Part shown: positions 1 through 9,057 of the stretch, piece by piece | Layout of the letters: each line of letters begins with the position of its first letter | Numbering within the stretch: position 1 is the stretch's first letter | Source of the DNA: Acidobacteriota bacterium | Lineage (GTDB): Bacteria > Acidobacteriota > Holophagae > Acanthopleuribacterales > Acanthopleuribacteraceae | Direction: 5' to 3' | Assembly (NCBI GenBank): GCA_020637335.1 | Contig: JACJWC010000007.1 | Location: forward strand, 124,001 to 188,000 | Length of the DNA: 64,000 bases | The notes under the pieces: generated by a model | Database searches by the model: none | What the model was told of the DNA's origin: nothing | What the model saw: only the letters and a program-made list of their open reading frames with translations | Translations under genes and position numbers: made by a program

Positions 1-377
1 CGAGTGGGTAACGATCTTCCCGCTAGAGCAGGACCCAAAATAAACCTTCCACCTTGCACAGGTTGGCACCCTAATAAGTCAGATCAAAAAAAAGGACTCA
101 AGGCGCATAACCTGATCAACAAGCCCACGGTCCACATATGGCGTCTTTATTGTGGTCCGGGTAGGTTACCCCGTGAGACGACTTGTAATTCCAAGAAAAC
201 CTGGGCCGGCTTTCTTTAACTTACTCCAGCACTTTTCTGCGGCCCCTTTTTCAGCTTCAGCCCTGGTTTAAAAGGCCTTGGTCCAAACTGGCTTTTTTTA
301 TGGGGCTGCGCCCCATCGCGGGCAAAACAACCCGCGCCACATTTATTTGGACCTGAACTATTTTGTGGCCACCCGTG
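1..377. other. Non-coding stretch, no gene recognised
   Basis: No reading frame here resembles a known protein, and no tRNA, tmRNA, SRP or RNase P signature was recognised on either strand. Two adjacent perfect hairpins lie at 302-314 (GGGG/CCCC arms) and 317-336 (CGCGGG/CCCGCG arms), just beyond the 3' end of the minus-strand methyltransferase genes. Neither is followed by a T tract on either strand, so they are not textbook terminators, although they could stop or stabilise that transcript. A 71-codon open frame at 4-219 has no recognisable content. Confidence 0.4.
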
Positions 378-1136
378 TTACTGGCGTTTTCTCAGGATCA
401 GGAGGGCGTGATCGCCCCATTGGTTGAAGGGGTAACATCTGCCCAGGATTCGGTCTGGCCCGCTCAGGAGTCGGATCAGAGCTTTGGGTTGGAGAGGGAA
501 TGCGGGCGGCGGAAGAAGAACCCCCTGGCCCTGAACCAAAACCAGGTCGAACCCTTTTGCAAACGCGCTGCGGTACCAGGAATACGGATTGAAGTACCAG
601 GTCTCAATCGGAAAACCGCCCACCTGTAAAGTTCGCGGTTTTTTGCCACGCAAATGTGGTCTTTTCAGCTGCAAACAGCGAAAGACAAATTCCGACAGGC
701 AGAACTGCGTCATGATATTGAGAAACAAAAGGCCTTGCGGTTGGAGCAGGTCAAAGCAGACTTGTGCCCAGTCCTCAAATTGAGCTTGGGTATTTAATCC
801 GCCAAAATTGGCGCAAATGGCATCAAATGGTCCCTTTAATTGACCGATCTGGTTGTAATCCATAACGTGGTACAAGGCCGTGGGAAATAAAGATTGGGCC
901 CGCTTCACCATTTCAGGCGATTGGTCGATAGCACAAACCTCGAGCCCTAACCCCAGTAAAAAGGCCAAATCGGGGCCCGGTCCACAGGCCACGTCCAAGA
1001 CCTTTTGGCCCGGTCGCAAAAAATGGCGATACCAGCGATGAACGGTTGTCCGCATGGCTTGTGTGACAGGCCGCTCGTTAAATTGTCGATCGTAATCAAG
1101 CGCAATCGCGTCAAAGCCCTGTTGCAGGTCAGTCAT
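378..1136 (-). CDS. Class I SAM-dependent methyltransferase
   Basis: About 252 residues. The Rossmann-type SAM-binding motif I (VLDVACGPGPDLAFLL) is followed by an acidic motif II (CAIDQSPEMV), typical of class I methyltransferases acting on small molecules or lipids. The chosen ATG at 1136 overlaps the stop of the upstream gene in an ATGACTGA arrangement, indicating translational coupling. A longer in-frame start at 1184 would lie deep inside the neighbour. It is the last gene of a four-gene minus-strand run (radical SAM enzyme plus three methyltransferases). The substrate is unknown; co-location with glycosyltransferases suggests a surface glycan or lipid, which is inference. Confidence 0.85.
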   Translation of the reverse strand: MTDLQQGFDAIALDYDRQFNERPVTQAMRTTVHRWYRHFLRPGQKVLDVACGPGPDLAFLLGLGLEVCAIDQSPEMVKRAQSLFPTALYHVMDYNQIGQLKGPFDAICANFGGLNTQAQFEDWAQVCFDLLQPQGLLFLNIMTQFCLSEFVFRCLQLKRPHLRGKKPRTLQVGGFPIETWYFNPYSWYRSAFAKGFDLVLVQGQGVLLPPPAFPLQPKALIRLLSGPDRILGRCYPFNQWGDHALLILRKRQ

Positions 1137-1896
1137 GTTCACGTTCCAAAACCAGCCAGGGGAACGGGCGAAACGGTTTTCCACTTAATCGAGCCAAAAA
1201 TCGCTGCAAACGGCTGGGCCGGTAGCGATATTGCGGCTGGAAAGGAGCCAATTCATGCAAAGAACAGGGGTGGTAATGGTCGGCCATTTCTGGAAATCCC
1301 AATTCGGCATAATACGCCTTGGATCGGGCCTTAGCCTTTGGCCGTTCATCCAAGGTATAAACCGGGCTATCGATCAGGTGGATTTGGCCTCCGGGCGCTA
1401 ACAAGGCCAACAGGGCTCCTAAAAGCTGTGCTTTATCGGAAAAATATTGAATGCAACTGGCCAAAACGATTTGGTCATAGCTTTGATTGGGGAATTGCGG
1501 GTCCAAAACATCGCCATAGGCGAATTGCAGATTCGGCTGCTCGCCAAAAACCTGCACAGCCATTTCCAGTTCGGGAATGCTCTGATCAAGGCCACACACG
1601 GATGCTTCGAGGTGTTGGGCCAGATAAAAAGATAACCAACCATTGCCACAGCCCAACTCCAAGACTCGTTTGGCGCAACGCGACTTTAGATCGGCTACTA
1701 GGAGCCGGGCACTTTCGGCACGAATCCTCCACTCCTGAAAATGGGGGTGATCCGTTTGAACCGAAGGCAGGGATCGCAGCGATTCCGGGGATTGAACACG
1801 ACCTTCTGCCTCGCGCACTGCATGGTAAAGGTCAAAAAATGGCGCAGTTCCGGGCGAGGTCAACCAAACAAGCTTGCTCGTTTTATTCGCCGTCAC
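1129..1896 (-). CDS. Class I SAM-dependent methyltransferase
   Basis: About 255 residues from the GTG at 1896. The core shows motif I (VLELGCGNGWLSFYLA), an acidic residue after the second strand (CGLDQSIPELE) and a YDQIVLASCIQYF segment, as in Methyltransf_11/25-type enzymes. The first methionine-type start lies at 1998 and would overlap the upstream gene by 44 bases, so the start is uncertain; GTG 1896 is the first plausible one past that overlap. The 3' end overlaps the next gene by 8 bases. Substrate unknown. Confidence 0.8.
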   Translation of the reverse strand: MTANKTSKLVWLTSPGTAPFFDLYHAVREAEGRVQSPESLRSLPSVQTDHPHFQEWRIRAESARLLVADLKSRCAKRVLELGCGNGWLSFYLAQHLEASVCGLDQSIPELEMAVQVFGEQPNLQFAYGDVLDPQFPNQSYDQIVLASCIQYFSDKAQLLGALLALLAPGGQIHLIDSPVYTLDERPKAKARSKAYYAELGFPEMADHYHPCSLHELAPFQPQYRYRPSRLQRFLARLSGKPFRPFPWLVLEREHD

Positions 1897-1954
1897 TGCT
1901 TTAACACCAAGAGGGGGAAAACCAATTCGATGGCTAAGAGGAACGGAGGATTCA

Positions 1955-2605
1955 TTATTCGGCCTCGCACAAATCCAGGTAAATCCATTCATTGCCACAG
2001 AATTTCCGATCCGTGTTTACGACGCGCAGGCCTGCCGTCGCAATATGTTGAAGGACCAAATCTCGCCCAGACCAAGAAGAACTCATCAGAAGCGCGCGAC
2101 CCTCCGCTGCTAAGCGATTTCGGACGGCGTTTAAACAGGCCAAAACTTGCTCAAGTTGTGTGCCTGCCGTAAACGCGGGATCGCTGGAATGGCGGAGATA
2201 GGGTGGATTAGCAACTACATAATCAAATTGTTGGGTAGTTGGGATTTTAGCGTCCCAATCAGAGAGGATTAAATCGAGACGGACGCCATTCCGTTGCGCA
2301 TTTTCTGCGGCATTTTCCAAGGCCGGTAGTGAAATATCAACTGCCGTAACTTTTAATCCCCTTAAAGCCAAAAGAACCGCCGTCATACCGCATCCCGTTC
2401 CCAATTCCAATGCGGATTTCGCTTGAGGTGGCATTGCTTGAAGCGCTTTTTGGGCGAATTGGCGGCTGGCGGAAATGAGGCTGGGGTTGACCACACCTTC
2501 ACGCACCACCCATTGATGGCCTAAACATGTGAACTCCGATCGGGCACGTAGGTAGGCCCATTTGCGCCGAATGGCACCAACGGACCTCAGAAGCAGGCCT
2601 TTCAC
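1955..2605 (-). CDS. N5-glutamine/adenine-type methyltransferase (PrmC/HemK-like fold)
   Basis: 216 residues with SAM motif I (ALELGTGCGMTAVLLA) and the NPPY motif (VVANPPYLRHSSDPAF), the signature of methyltransferases that modify planar nitrogens such as glutamine side chains or adenine. It lacks the N-terminal helical domain of true PrmC, so it is better called a small-domain MTS-family enzyme than a release-factor methylase. Its ATG overlaps the stop of the upstream radical SAM gene by 4 bases (ATGA), so the two are translationally coupled. Physiological target unknown. Confidence 0.8.
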   Translation of the reverse strand: MKGLLLRSVGAIRRKWAYLRARSEFTCLGHQWVVREGVVNPSLISASRQFAQKALQAMPPQAKSALELGTGCGMTAVLLALRGLKVTAVDISLPALENAAENAQRNGVRLDLILSDWDAKIPTTQQFDYVVANPPYLRHSSDPAFTAGTQLEQVLACLNAVRNRLAAEGRALLMSSSWSGRDLVLQHIATAGLRVVNTDRKFCGNEWIYLDLCEAE

Positions 2606-4104
2606 GAAAAGCCCTCAACTTCGGGTTGACGCGGCTTAAACAAACGCCGCAAAAAACGAACCAGGGTCGGCCGATCATAGCGCTTAAAGCGGTAGCGCAA
2701 GCTGGCCGCCGTCCGTAAGGTCAGTCGTTGCCAATCTTTGAGAAAACGATCCGTTTGGGTAGGGAACCGCGCGTGAATCACCGCTTCAAAATCAAGGATC
2801 AGACGATGGTTCTGAGCCTTGGACCAGGGCAAAGTAGCGCTTTTGCGTTTCTCAAATTCGACCCAACGATCTTCGGCAAACTCCTCTAAATGGGTTGGAT
2901 AGCTGAATCCATGCGAGGCTGCAAGATCATTCAACTCACCGGGCAACACGACAGGCGTGTAGAGATAAATAATGATTTCGGCCAGCGGATTAATGCTTTT
3001 GATGCGCCGAATAAACTCAAAATCCTGATGTAGCTTTTCCAAAGGTTGATCGGGGCTACCCAGTACAAAGCTAAATTCCGGCACAATGCCTATTTTTTTG
3101 AACAGGCCAGCCAATTCCAAGGTCATATCGGGTGTCAGATTTCCACCTTTTTGGAACAGGGACATGGTTTCCAAATCGCTGGTTTCTGCGCCTAAAAAGA
3201 CCATTTTCAGGCCAGCTTTCTGCATTTTCTCCAGGGTCGCAACCGGGAAGTGGTTGAGCAAAGTATCAATCCGGCCTTCGCCCCACCAAGCCAAGTTACG
3301 TTTTTCTTGGAGGATCCGGTCAGCAAATTCAGCGCAACGATTGCGGTTAACAAAGAAGTTGTTGTCGAAAAACTGGACGGCATCCATGCCATAGCGATCT
3401 TGCAAGGCAAATAGGTTGGTCGCCAATTTAGCCGCCGATTGGGCTTTCCATTGGCCATTGGCCATATCGACGACGGCACAGAAAGAACAGAAGAACGGGC
3501 AGCCCACGCTGGAGTGGTAGACCAGGCAGCGTTTACCCAATACGTTTGTATTCAGATAAGGCCGCATATCGATTTTTTCGTAGGGCAAATCCGGCAATTC
3601 GTCCGGGTGGCGATAGGCTGGTTTTTGCAGGATAGGTGCGGGATCATCCGCTAACAAGATGCCTGGCACCGCTTGTGGTTCATCGACTAGCCAGTTGCGC
3701 AGGTAATGGGCGAAGGAATCATCAGCCGGGCCATAGGCCAGAGCATCAATAAAGCCCGATTTCAAACACAGTTCAGGATGTTGGGTCGGAAAATAGCCGC
3801 CCCAAAGGATGGGTAAATGCGGCATTTCCTGCTTCAGCACCTTGCAGACACGAATTGCGTGTTGCGCTTGTGGACCGGGCATGACCGTTACGGCAAGCAG
3901 GGCGCGGTGGCCCTGCGCATGAGCGCGGATACGGCTAGCCGAATCGGCTTCCAAATTGCCATCCACCAACACCCAGTCACAGCCGTTTGGAACCTGAGCT
4001 GCCAACTGCATCAGGCTAATCGGCAGCGGTGTATTTCCGTAGCGTGTACTGATAGGATTAAAAAAAATGATTTTTGTGGGCTTGCCGGACGGCAGGGCTG
4101 ACAT
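2602..4104 (-). CDS. B12-binding-domain radical SAM protein
   Basis: 500 residues. The N-terminal ~140 residues form a cobalamin-binding-type Rossmann domain starting with KIIFFNP. The radical SAM core carries CPFFCSFC at Cys202, Cys206 and Cys209, the CxxxCxxC site of the 4Fe-4S cluster. This is the BchE/HpnP-like architecture, whose members perform methylations, cyclisations or rearrangements of lipids, hopanoids, pigments and glycan precursors. A GAGGA ribosome site precedes ATG 4104. It heads the operon with three SAM methyltransferases, implying stepwise methyl-type modification of a common product. The exact reaction cannot be read from sequence. Confidence 0.88.
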   Translation of the reverse strand: MSALPSGKPTKIIFFNPISTRYGNTPLPISLMQLAAQVPNGCDWVLVDGNLEADSASRIRAHAQGHRALLAVTVMPGPQAQHAIRVCKVLKQEMPHLPILWGGYFPTQHPELCLKSGFIDALAYGPADDSFAHYLRNWLVDEPQAVPGILLADDPAPILQKPAYRHPDELPDLPYEKIDMRPYLNTNVLGKRCLVYHSSVGCPFFCSFCAVVDMANGQWKAQSAAKLATNLFALQDRYGMDAVQFFDNNFFVNRNRCAEFADRILQEKRNLAWWGEGRIDTLLNHFPVATLEKMQKAGLKMVFLGAETSDLETMSLFQKGGNLTPDMTLELAGLFKKIGIVPEFSFVLGSPDQPLEKLHQDFEFIRRIKSINPLAEIIIYLYTPVVLPGELNDLAASHGFSYPTHLEEFAEDRWVEFEKRKSATLPWSKAQNHRLILDFEAVIHARFPTQTDRFLKDWQRLTLRTAASLRYRFKRYDRPTLVRFLRRLFKPRQPEVEGFS

Positions 4105-4114
4105 TGGGTTCCTC

Positions 4115-5236
4115 TTGAAAATAGTTTACAGCCACTACAGCTTTCAATATTCCGGGATCGACGGCTTTGCTGCCCGATTATTCCAACTCTTGAGCCGCGA
4201 GACAACCGTGGACTGGGAGATTGTGACAACCCACATCCCAGATCAATACGCACATGAGGTTCAACAATGGGGCACCATCCATTCTGCACCGGAAGGTTTA
4301 GAAGCTTATTCGACCTTTTTATGCGAAAGAATCCACAACGCCGATCTGTTGATTGCTACTTCGCCTTACGATTTGTTCGCGGCCCGAACCATTGCACCAA
4401 AAATGCCCATTTGGTTCTGGGCCCATGGCGTCACGCCCGTTTGGAATTGGATGTGCCGCTTATGCCAAACGCTTGATGTCACCCTCTTCCACATCAACCC
4501 CCAATTAGCCCGTAACTTTCACTGTTCAGCCGGGCGCCATTGGGTGCCCCGTTATGACCTGCAAAAACATTCTCAAACATGCCTGGAATTGCTTTATTTC
4601 GGGCGCTTAGATTGGGTTAATAAGCGTTGCCACTGGGGATTGCAACTCATCAAGGCCATTCAAAAGACCGGTTTGGACATCAGATTGGATTATGTGGGCA
4701 GCGGTCCGGGTGAGGCTGCATTGCGAGAGAAAATCCATAAAATGCATTTAGGGAATCAGGTTCGGCTTTTGCCACCCGTTTCTCCTTTTGGCGATCAGAG
4801 CTGGATGGGGCGTTACCACCATATTCTCTCCTTCTCCAAACTGGAGTGCACACCCCTGGGGGTTTTAGAAGGGGTTTCTCAGGGATTGCTACCGATATAC
4901 ACGCCTGTCCCCTTCAGAGCATTTGATTATCTGGCCGACGCACCTTTGGAATTGGGACCGAGTCCCAAAATTGCGGCCATGGTCGCCTTAATTTCGGCCC
5001 ACTGGACTGCCGGCACAACCCGCACGCCCGACCAATATGGCCCGTTGGCTCAGCATTTTCAAACTCGGTTCAGCCCAGAACAGGCCATATCAGAACTGCG
5101 TCCCTTCCTCTTAAAACTGCAAGCGAGAAAGCCGGATAGCGGTGCATTTGATAGTTTATGGTCGGCGAATTGCGTGAAGTTCGGGTTCAGAAAGAGTCGT
5201 CAAACCTCGCTATTTTCGCGCTTGATACGCCTTTAA
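4115..5236 (+). CDS. Glycosyltransferase, GT4/GT-B family
   Basis: About 373 residues. The start is placed at TTG 4115, giving an N terminus MKIVYSHYS that matches the first strand of GT-B enzymes and leaves 10 bases to the divergent radical SAM gene. An upstream ATG at 4067 has an AGGA-like site but would overlap the coding start of that gene. The C-terminal half has GT4-style elements (LLYFGRLDWVNKRCHWGLQL; SKLECTPLGVLEGVSQGLLP, with the E-x7-E-like region). Predicted to transfer a sugar from a nucleotide donor at the cytoplasmic membrane face. Its 3' end overlaps the convergent glycosyltransferase by 27 bases. Confidence 0.8.
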   Translation: MKIVYSHYSFQYSGIDGFAARLFQLLSRETTVDWEIVTTHIPDQYAHEVQQWGTIHSAPEGLEAYSTFLCERIHNADLLIATSPYDLFAARTIAPKMPIWFWAHGVTPVWNWMCRLCQTLDVTLFHINPQLARNFHCSAGRHWVPRYDLQKHSQTCLELLYFGRLDWVNKRCHWGLQLIKAIQKTGLDIRLDYVGSGPGEAALREKIHKMHLGNQVRLLPPVSPFGDQSWMGRYHHILSFSKLECTPLGVLEGVSQGLLPIYTPVPFRAFDYLADAPLELGPSPKIAAMVALISAHWTAGTTRTPDQYGPLAQHFQTRFSPEQAISELRPFLLKLQARKPDSGAFDSLWSANCVKFGFRKSRQTSLFSRLIRL

Positions 5237-6298
5237 CCATTGTCGGGCCACGGCCTCGGGAGAATCGTTTTCTTGAAAAAAGGTAAGCGTTTCTAATCGC
5301 AATTGGTGCAGGTCTTGCTGCATTAAGAGCATCATTTGCGCGACCAGACTCTGCGCGGACCCGACTTCCCACAAAGCACCAACCTGACCCTTTCCTGTAA
5401 TCGCCTCATAGGCAGGGATTCGGGTGACCAGTGGAATACAGCCGCAGGCCATGGCTTCCAATAGTGAAAAACCAGTACTCTCGCTTAGCGATCCGGACAC
5501 ATAAACCTGACAAGCTGAATAATAGAGCGGTAGATCCTCATGGTTCACCTGGCCGATAAAATGAAAAACATTAACAAGTGTCTCAGGCTGATCTGCAAGG
5601 CATTGCTCCATTTCCTGTAATAGCGTGGCGTCCTGGAAAATAAAATAAGCGTGCAGCTGGGGCAATTGTTGGGCGAGTTGGATCAATCCGATTAAAACGG
5701 TGAGCGGGTCTTTGATCGGAACGAGCCTTCCCACCCACAAAATTCTGAGCTGACCTTCCAAAGCCATTGGTTTTTCGCTGGGTTGGAAGTGGGTACTGGA
5801 CTCCATGCCTTCAAAAATATGTGTTTCATCGATAAGACCCAACCAAGGCTGGGCATTTTCGCGACTGACAAAAAGCGTTTTGATGTTCCGAAAAGCCCAT
5901 TTTTGTAAATATTTTTTCCAACCCAAAAACGGCAGCTCGGCATGGTGCTGGAGAATGATCTTTTGTTTGGGAATCCGGCTACACATCAATTGGAAGGGGA
6001 AACACAGACTTTGAATATGCAGGCAGTCCGGTTGAAGGGAGCGTACCTTCTTATGCAATTGAACAGGTACGTGAAACCAGCGAAGATGAATGGGTAAGCG
6101 GTCCGCAACCCAATGAATCACAAGCCCCTTATAAGCAGTTTGCTGGGAAATTTCGCCACGAATAACCAGATGGACCGCATGCTGTTTCGCCAAGACTCCT
6201 GGCACGAGAAACAGGCTAGGCCAATCCTTTTCAAGGGATTCAGGTTCAAGGTGCTTCGTTTTGATGTAGGTTAAAAAAACAATCGTCTTTGAATGCAT
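5210..6298 (-). CDS. Glycosyltransferase family 4 protein
   Basis: 362 residues with a GT-B fold. The glycosyl transferase group 1 domain shows LRILWVGRLVPIKDPLTVL and SLSESTGFSLLEAMACGCIP, which includes the E-x7-E motif (ESTGFSLLE) of GT4 enzymes. No signal peptide, so a cytoplasmic or peripheral enzyme. It is convergent with the preceding glycosyltransferase (27-base overlap) and divergent from the sulfotransferase. With the Wzy-like and Wzz-like genes downstream it probably builds an exopolysaccharide or O-antigen unit; the sugar and linkage are unknown. Confidence 0.85.
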   Translation of the reverse strand: MHSKTIVFLTYIKTKHLEPESLEKDWPSLFLVPGVLAKQHAVHLVIRGEISQQTAYKGLVIHWVADRLPIHLRWFHVPVQLHKKVRSLQPDCLHIQSLCFPFQLMCSRIPKQKIILQHHAELPFLGWKKYLQKWAFRNIKTLFVSRENAQPWLGLIDETHIFEGMESSTHFQPSEKPMALEGQLRILWVGRLVPIKDPLTVLIGLIQLAQQLPQLHAYFIFQDATLLQEMEQCLADQPETLVNVFHFIGQVNHEDLPLYYSACQVYVSGSLSESTGFSLLEAMACGCIPLVTRIPAYEAITGKGQVGALWEVGSAQSLVAQMMLLMQQDLHQLRLETLTFFQENDSPEAVARQWLKAYQARK

Positions 6299-6428
6299 GA
6301 CACGCTCTTTGAGCGCGACTATAGCGCATAATCACCCGTACACCGGATTAAGTCCTGAGTTGGGGTTTAACAGTCTCAACAACCCCATGGCCCAAAAAAG
6401 ATGCAGAAAAGTGGATTTAAGTGGCATA

Positions 6429-7634
6429 ATGCCAGTCATGTCAATTAGTTACAGACCTGGTTGGAAATATGATTTGAATGAATTGGTAGAGCTGGAAAAC
6501 AGAATTCAAAGTGTCCTCGAGAAGGAACAACCGGGTCCCCCATCCAAAACCCAACTAACTTTGCTCGACCAATTCACGGACCTCGTGTTTGATCTTTCTC
6601 GGGCTGGGGGAAAAATTGAAAAAGTAAACACAATATCCGAACACCTAGCGGGTAAGCCAACGTTTATTTTGGGGTCTCATCGCTCAGGGACAACATTTCT
6701 GCAAAGTTTACTAGACTCACATCCTGAATGCCTGGTTATTCCTTTTGAAACAAATTTCAAAGGAAGTTTTTTACCAAAAGCAAGACAGCTAGACATTCCA
6801 AAAAGGCAGGAATTTTTGACAAAAGTCTGGCTTAGGCGCCAAATTTCTCCAATAAATTCAAACCCAAATTGGATTTTTGGGAGATCAAATGTAAAGCACT
6901 CACCATACGTTTTATGGTCAAGAATATTTCAAAGACTCATTGAAGAACAGCCGGCATTTTTTAATAAATTTGCGCCGTTCGAAGATCTTCTTTCCCTGGT
7001 TTGTTCTTTGGTTTGCATGAATGAAAAGCCATTCATCACTTGGGTAGAAAAAACTCCATTAAACGAACTTTTTGTTCCAGAAATTTCACACTCATTTCCA
7101 CAAGGAAAATTCATTCATGTCATCAGGGATCCGGCCCAAATCTTAATCTCAAAGAAAGCCATGCACCAAAAAATATTTGGATTCTTTGAGTCAGTTGAGC
7201 AAATAGATCAATTAGCCCAATCAATGAATACAGCTCTGGAAAACAGCATTTCGCTCCCAAAAGAAAGGTACATGATCGTAACTTACGAAGCATTGGTTAA
7301 TGATCAAAAAAAATCACTAGAGGAAATATCAAAATTTTTGGGGCTTAAGGATTTTGAATTTCCGATAAAAACAACTCTTTGGGGACAGCCATTTCTTGGT
7401 AATTCCTCATTCAAGGGTTCTTCTAGAAATACATTTAGCTTAAACAATTTCGAGATTGCAATGCTCGACAAAAAAGTTGGCCCAATTGCAGGACAACTTG
7501 GATACAGCATAACCAAACGAAAAAACATTCCTCAGATGATTATAACCTCCTGGTCCATTTTGCATCGAATCTACATCAAGGCAATTAGAAACTTTAGAAA
7601 AATTTTTCCATCTACAAAATTTCACAATCAGTAA
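6429..7634 (+). CDS. Sulfotransferase family protein (PAPS-dependent)
   Basis: About 401 residues from ATG 6429; ATG 6438 is equally possible, and an earlier start at 6297 would overlap the divergent gene. The 5'-phosphosulfate loop is TFILGSHRSGTTFLQSLLDS and the 3'-phosphate site is FIHVIRDPAQILIS, the two hallmarks of PAPS-dependent sulfotransferases. It would sulfate a carbohydrate or lipid-linked glycan. The coding region is much more AT-rich than its neighbours (many aaa, att and aat codons), suggesting recent transfer, as is usual for surface-polymer decoration genes. Confidence 0.85.
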   Translation: MPVMSISYRPGWKYDLNELVELENRIQSVLEKEQPGPPSKTQLTLLDQFTDLVFDLSRAGGKIEKVNTISEHLAGKPTFILGSHRSGTTFLQSLLDSHPECLVIPFETNFKGSFLPKARQLDIPKRQEFLTKVWLRRQISPINSNPNWIFGRSNVKHSPYVLWSRIFQRLIEEQPAFFNKFAPFEDLLSLVCSLVCMNEKPFITWVEKTPLNELFVPEISHSFPQGKFIHVIRDPAQILISKKAMHQKIFGFFESVEQIDQLAQSMNTALENSISLPKERYMIVTYEALVNDQKKSLEEISKFLGLKDFEFPIKTTLWGQPFLGNSSFKGSSRNTFSLNNFEIAMLDKKVGPIAGQLGYSITKRKNIPQMIITSWSILHRIYIKAIRNFRKIFPSTKFHNQ

Positions 7635-7763
7635 TCTATTATTAATAGCGTCAACTTGGGTCAATTCCCACAATGATAATATTAGATTTCTGAGAGTCTG
7701 ACTTTTGAATCATCCAACTCCTCTTTTTTGAACGGCCATTTCCAAAAGGAAAACCTAGCCAAT

Positions 7764-8993
7764 TTAGGAGTTTATCGCCCTACCTGCTTCGCGGATGGCC
7801 CAGTTGAACAGGGGGCCGAGTAATAAGAAAAACCAAGTCGCTTGTTGGCTGAAGAAATTGACAAAAATACTGATCAACACACAGAAACTAAAGAGACTGG
7901 CCCAATACAAGTACAAAAAATCAGGGCGTTGTTTCATCTTCAAAAAGACCCAACTAACCACCAACCCGCACCAAAACGGTCCTAAAAACAGGCCCCACCA
8001 ATGGAAATCCAGATAAAACTGCTGTAAGTAACTGTAGGTGTTGAATTCCATGGGAACCCCGTACAGCTCGCCCTGGAGTGACGGCAAATCTTCCACCTTT
8101 AAGACGGGTTTAAGTACTTCAAAGAAGGGCAGAAAGGTCGATTTCCCCAAATAGGGATCCGGTGCACGATCCATTAATTCCTGAAAGGCTGGGATGTTGC
8201 CGGTCAAATAAATGTACGGATCCGTCAGGGCTTGAACCGAGCTCGGCAAGTGGATGACATCCGCCCAGCGTTGAGCGTAGGTCCGCTTAAAATGGTCGCC
8301 GATCAAAAGGAAAAAGAAAATCAACGCGAAGCCCACGCCAGCCAAGGCGAACCAGTTACGCCAAGAAAAGGAGCGACCAACCCGGTGGACGAGTACAAAA
8401 ACAGCCCACAGAACCGTGTAAAAGAGTCGTGTCCGATCCGTGGAAATGAGGGCCGATAACAGCGCGATCGCGATGGAGCACCAAAACCATTTGGGGAACT
8501 TCTTGAATAGACTCCAAAACAGCACCATCAGGGCGGGGTTACAGACATTTAGGAGGTTGAAGTAGCCAAAAACAGGCACATAGGTGTGTAGATTGCGCGC
8601 CTTGGCAGGATCGTCCAAAAGGAGCCGCAAGCCCATCGTTCGTTCCAGGTGGATCATCTGCAGGACCAGACCCACCAACCCCAAAAGGGAGCAAATCAGC
8701 AATAGACGCAGGAACTTTTTCTCCGAAAATCGAATCGGCTCCTTTGGAACCGATAGCCGGGCGGGAAGCGCTGCACAACAGCCGAGCAGAAATGCGCCAT
8801 AACTGAGCATGAGCGCGAACCAAGTGCTGTGTTGGATCGGAATAAAATCGACCCAGCCCAACAGGAACAGGCAAACCATTAATCCCCACGCAAAAGAATA
8901 CAAACTCCACGGGGAGTCCCAAGCCCGAAAGGTCAAGCGATTGAAGAAAAGTGACAGGCCTAATAGCAGGATGGGGATGAAAACGATTAACAT
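7764..8993 (-). CDS. Wzy-like O-antigen/oligosaccharide repeat-unit polymerase
   Basis: About 409 residues, almost entirely hydrophobic with roughly ten or more membrane segments and a larger periplasmic loop in the second half (around the TYAQRWADVIHLPSS and ERTMGLRLLLDDPAKARNL stretches). This topology and the Arg-rich loops are typical of Wzy-type polymerases, which have little sequence conservation. The start is ATG 8993; a GTG at 9008 is an alternative. It is divergent from the Wzz-like gene, 65 bases away. Function is assigned from topology and neighbours. Confidence 0.65.
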   Translation of the reverse strand: MLIVFIPILLLGLSLFFNRLTFRAWDSPWSLYSFAWGLMVCLFLLGWVDFIPIQHSTWFALMLSYGAFLLGCCAALPARLSVPKEPIRFSEKKFLRLLLICSLLGLVGLVLQMIHLERTMGLRLLLDDPAKARNLHTYVPVFGYFNLLNVCNPALMVLFWSLFKKFPKWFWCSIAIALLSALISTDRTRLFYTVLWAVFVLVHRVGRSFSWRNWFALAGVGFALIFFFLLIGDHFKRTYAQRWADVIHLPSSVQALTDPYIYLTGNIPAFQELMDRAPDPYLGKSTFLPFFEVLKPVLKVEDLPSLQGELYGVPMEFNTYSYLQQFYLDFHWWGLFLGPFWCGLVVSWVFLKMKQRPDFLYLYWASLFSFCVLISIFVNFFSQQATWFFLLLGPLFNWAIREAGRAINS

Positions 8994-9057
8994 GGACGCA
9001 TCATACACTCGGTTGTTGACCCTTTTTCAAACACCGTGATAGGTTGGATCACTTTTT

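Noticed and set aside
4..219. 71-codon open frame at the window start
   Set aside because: No recognisable content or ribosome site; kept as non-coding.
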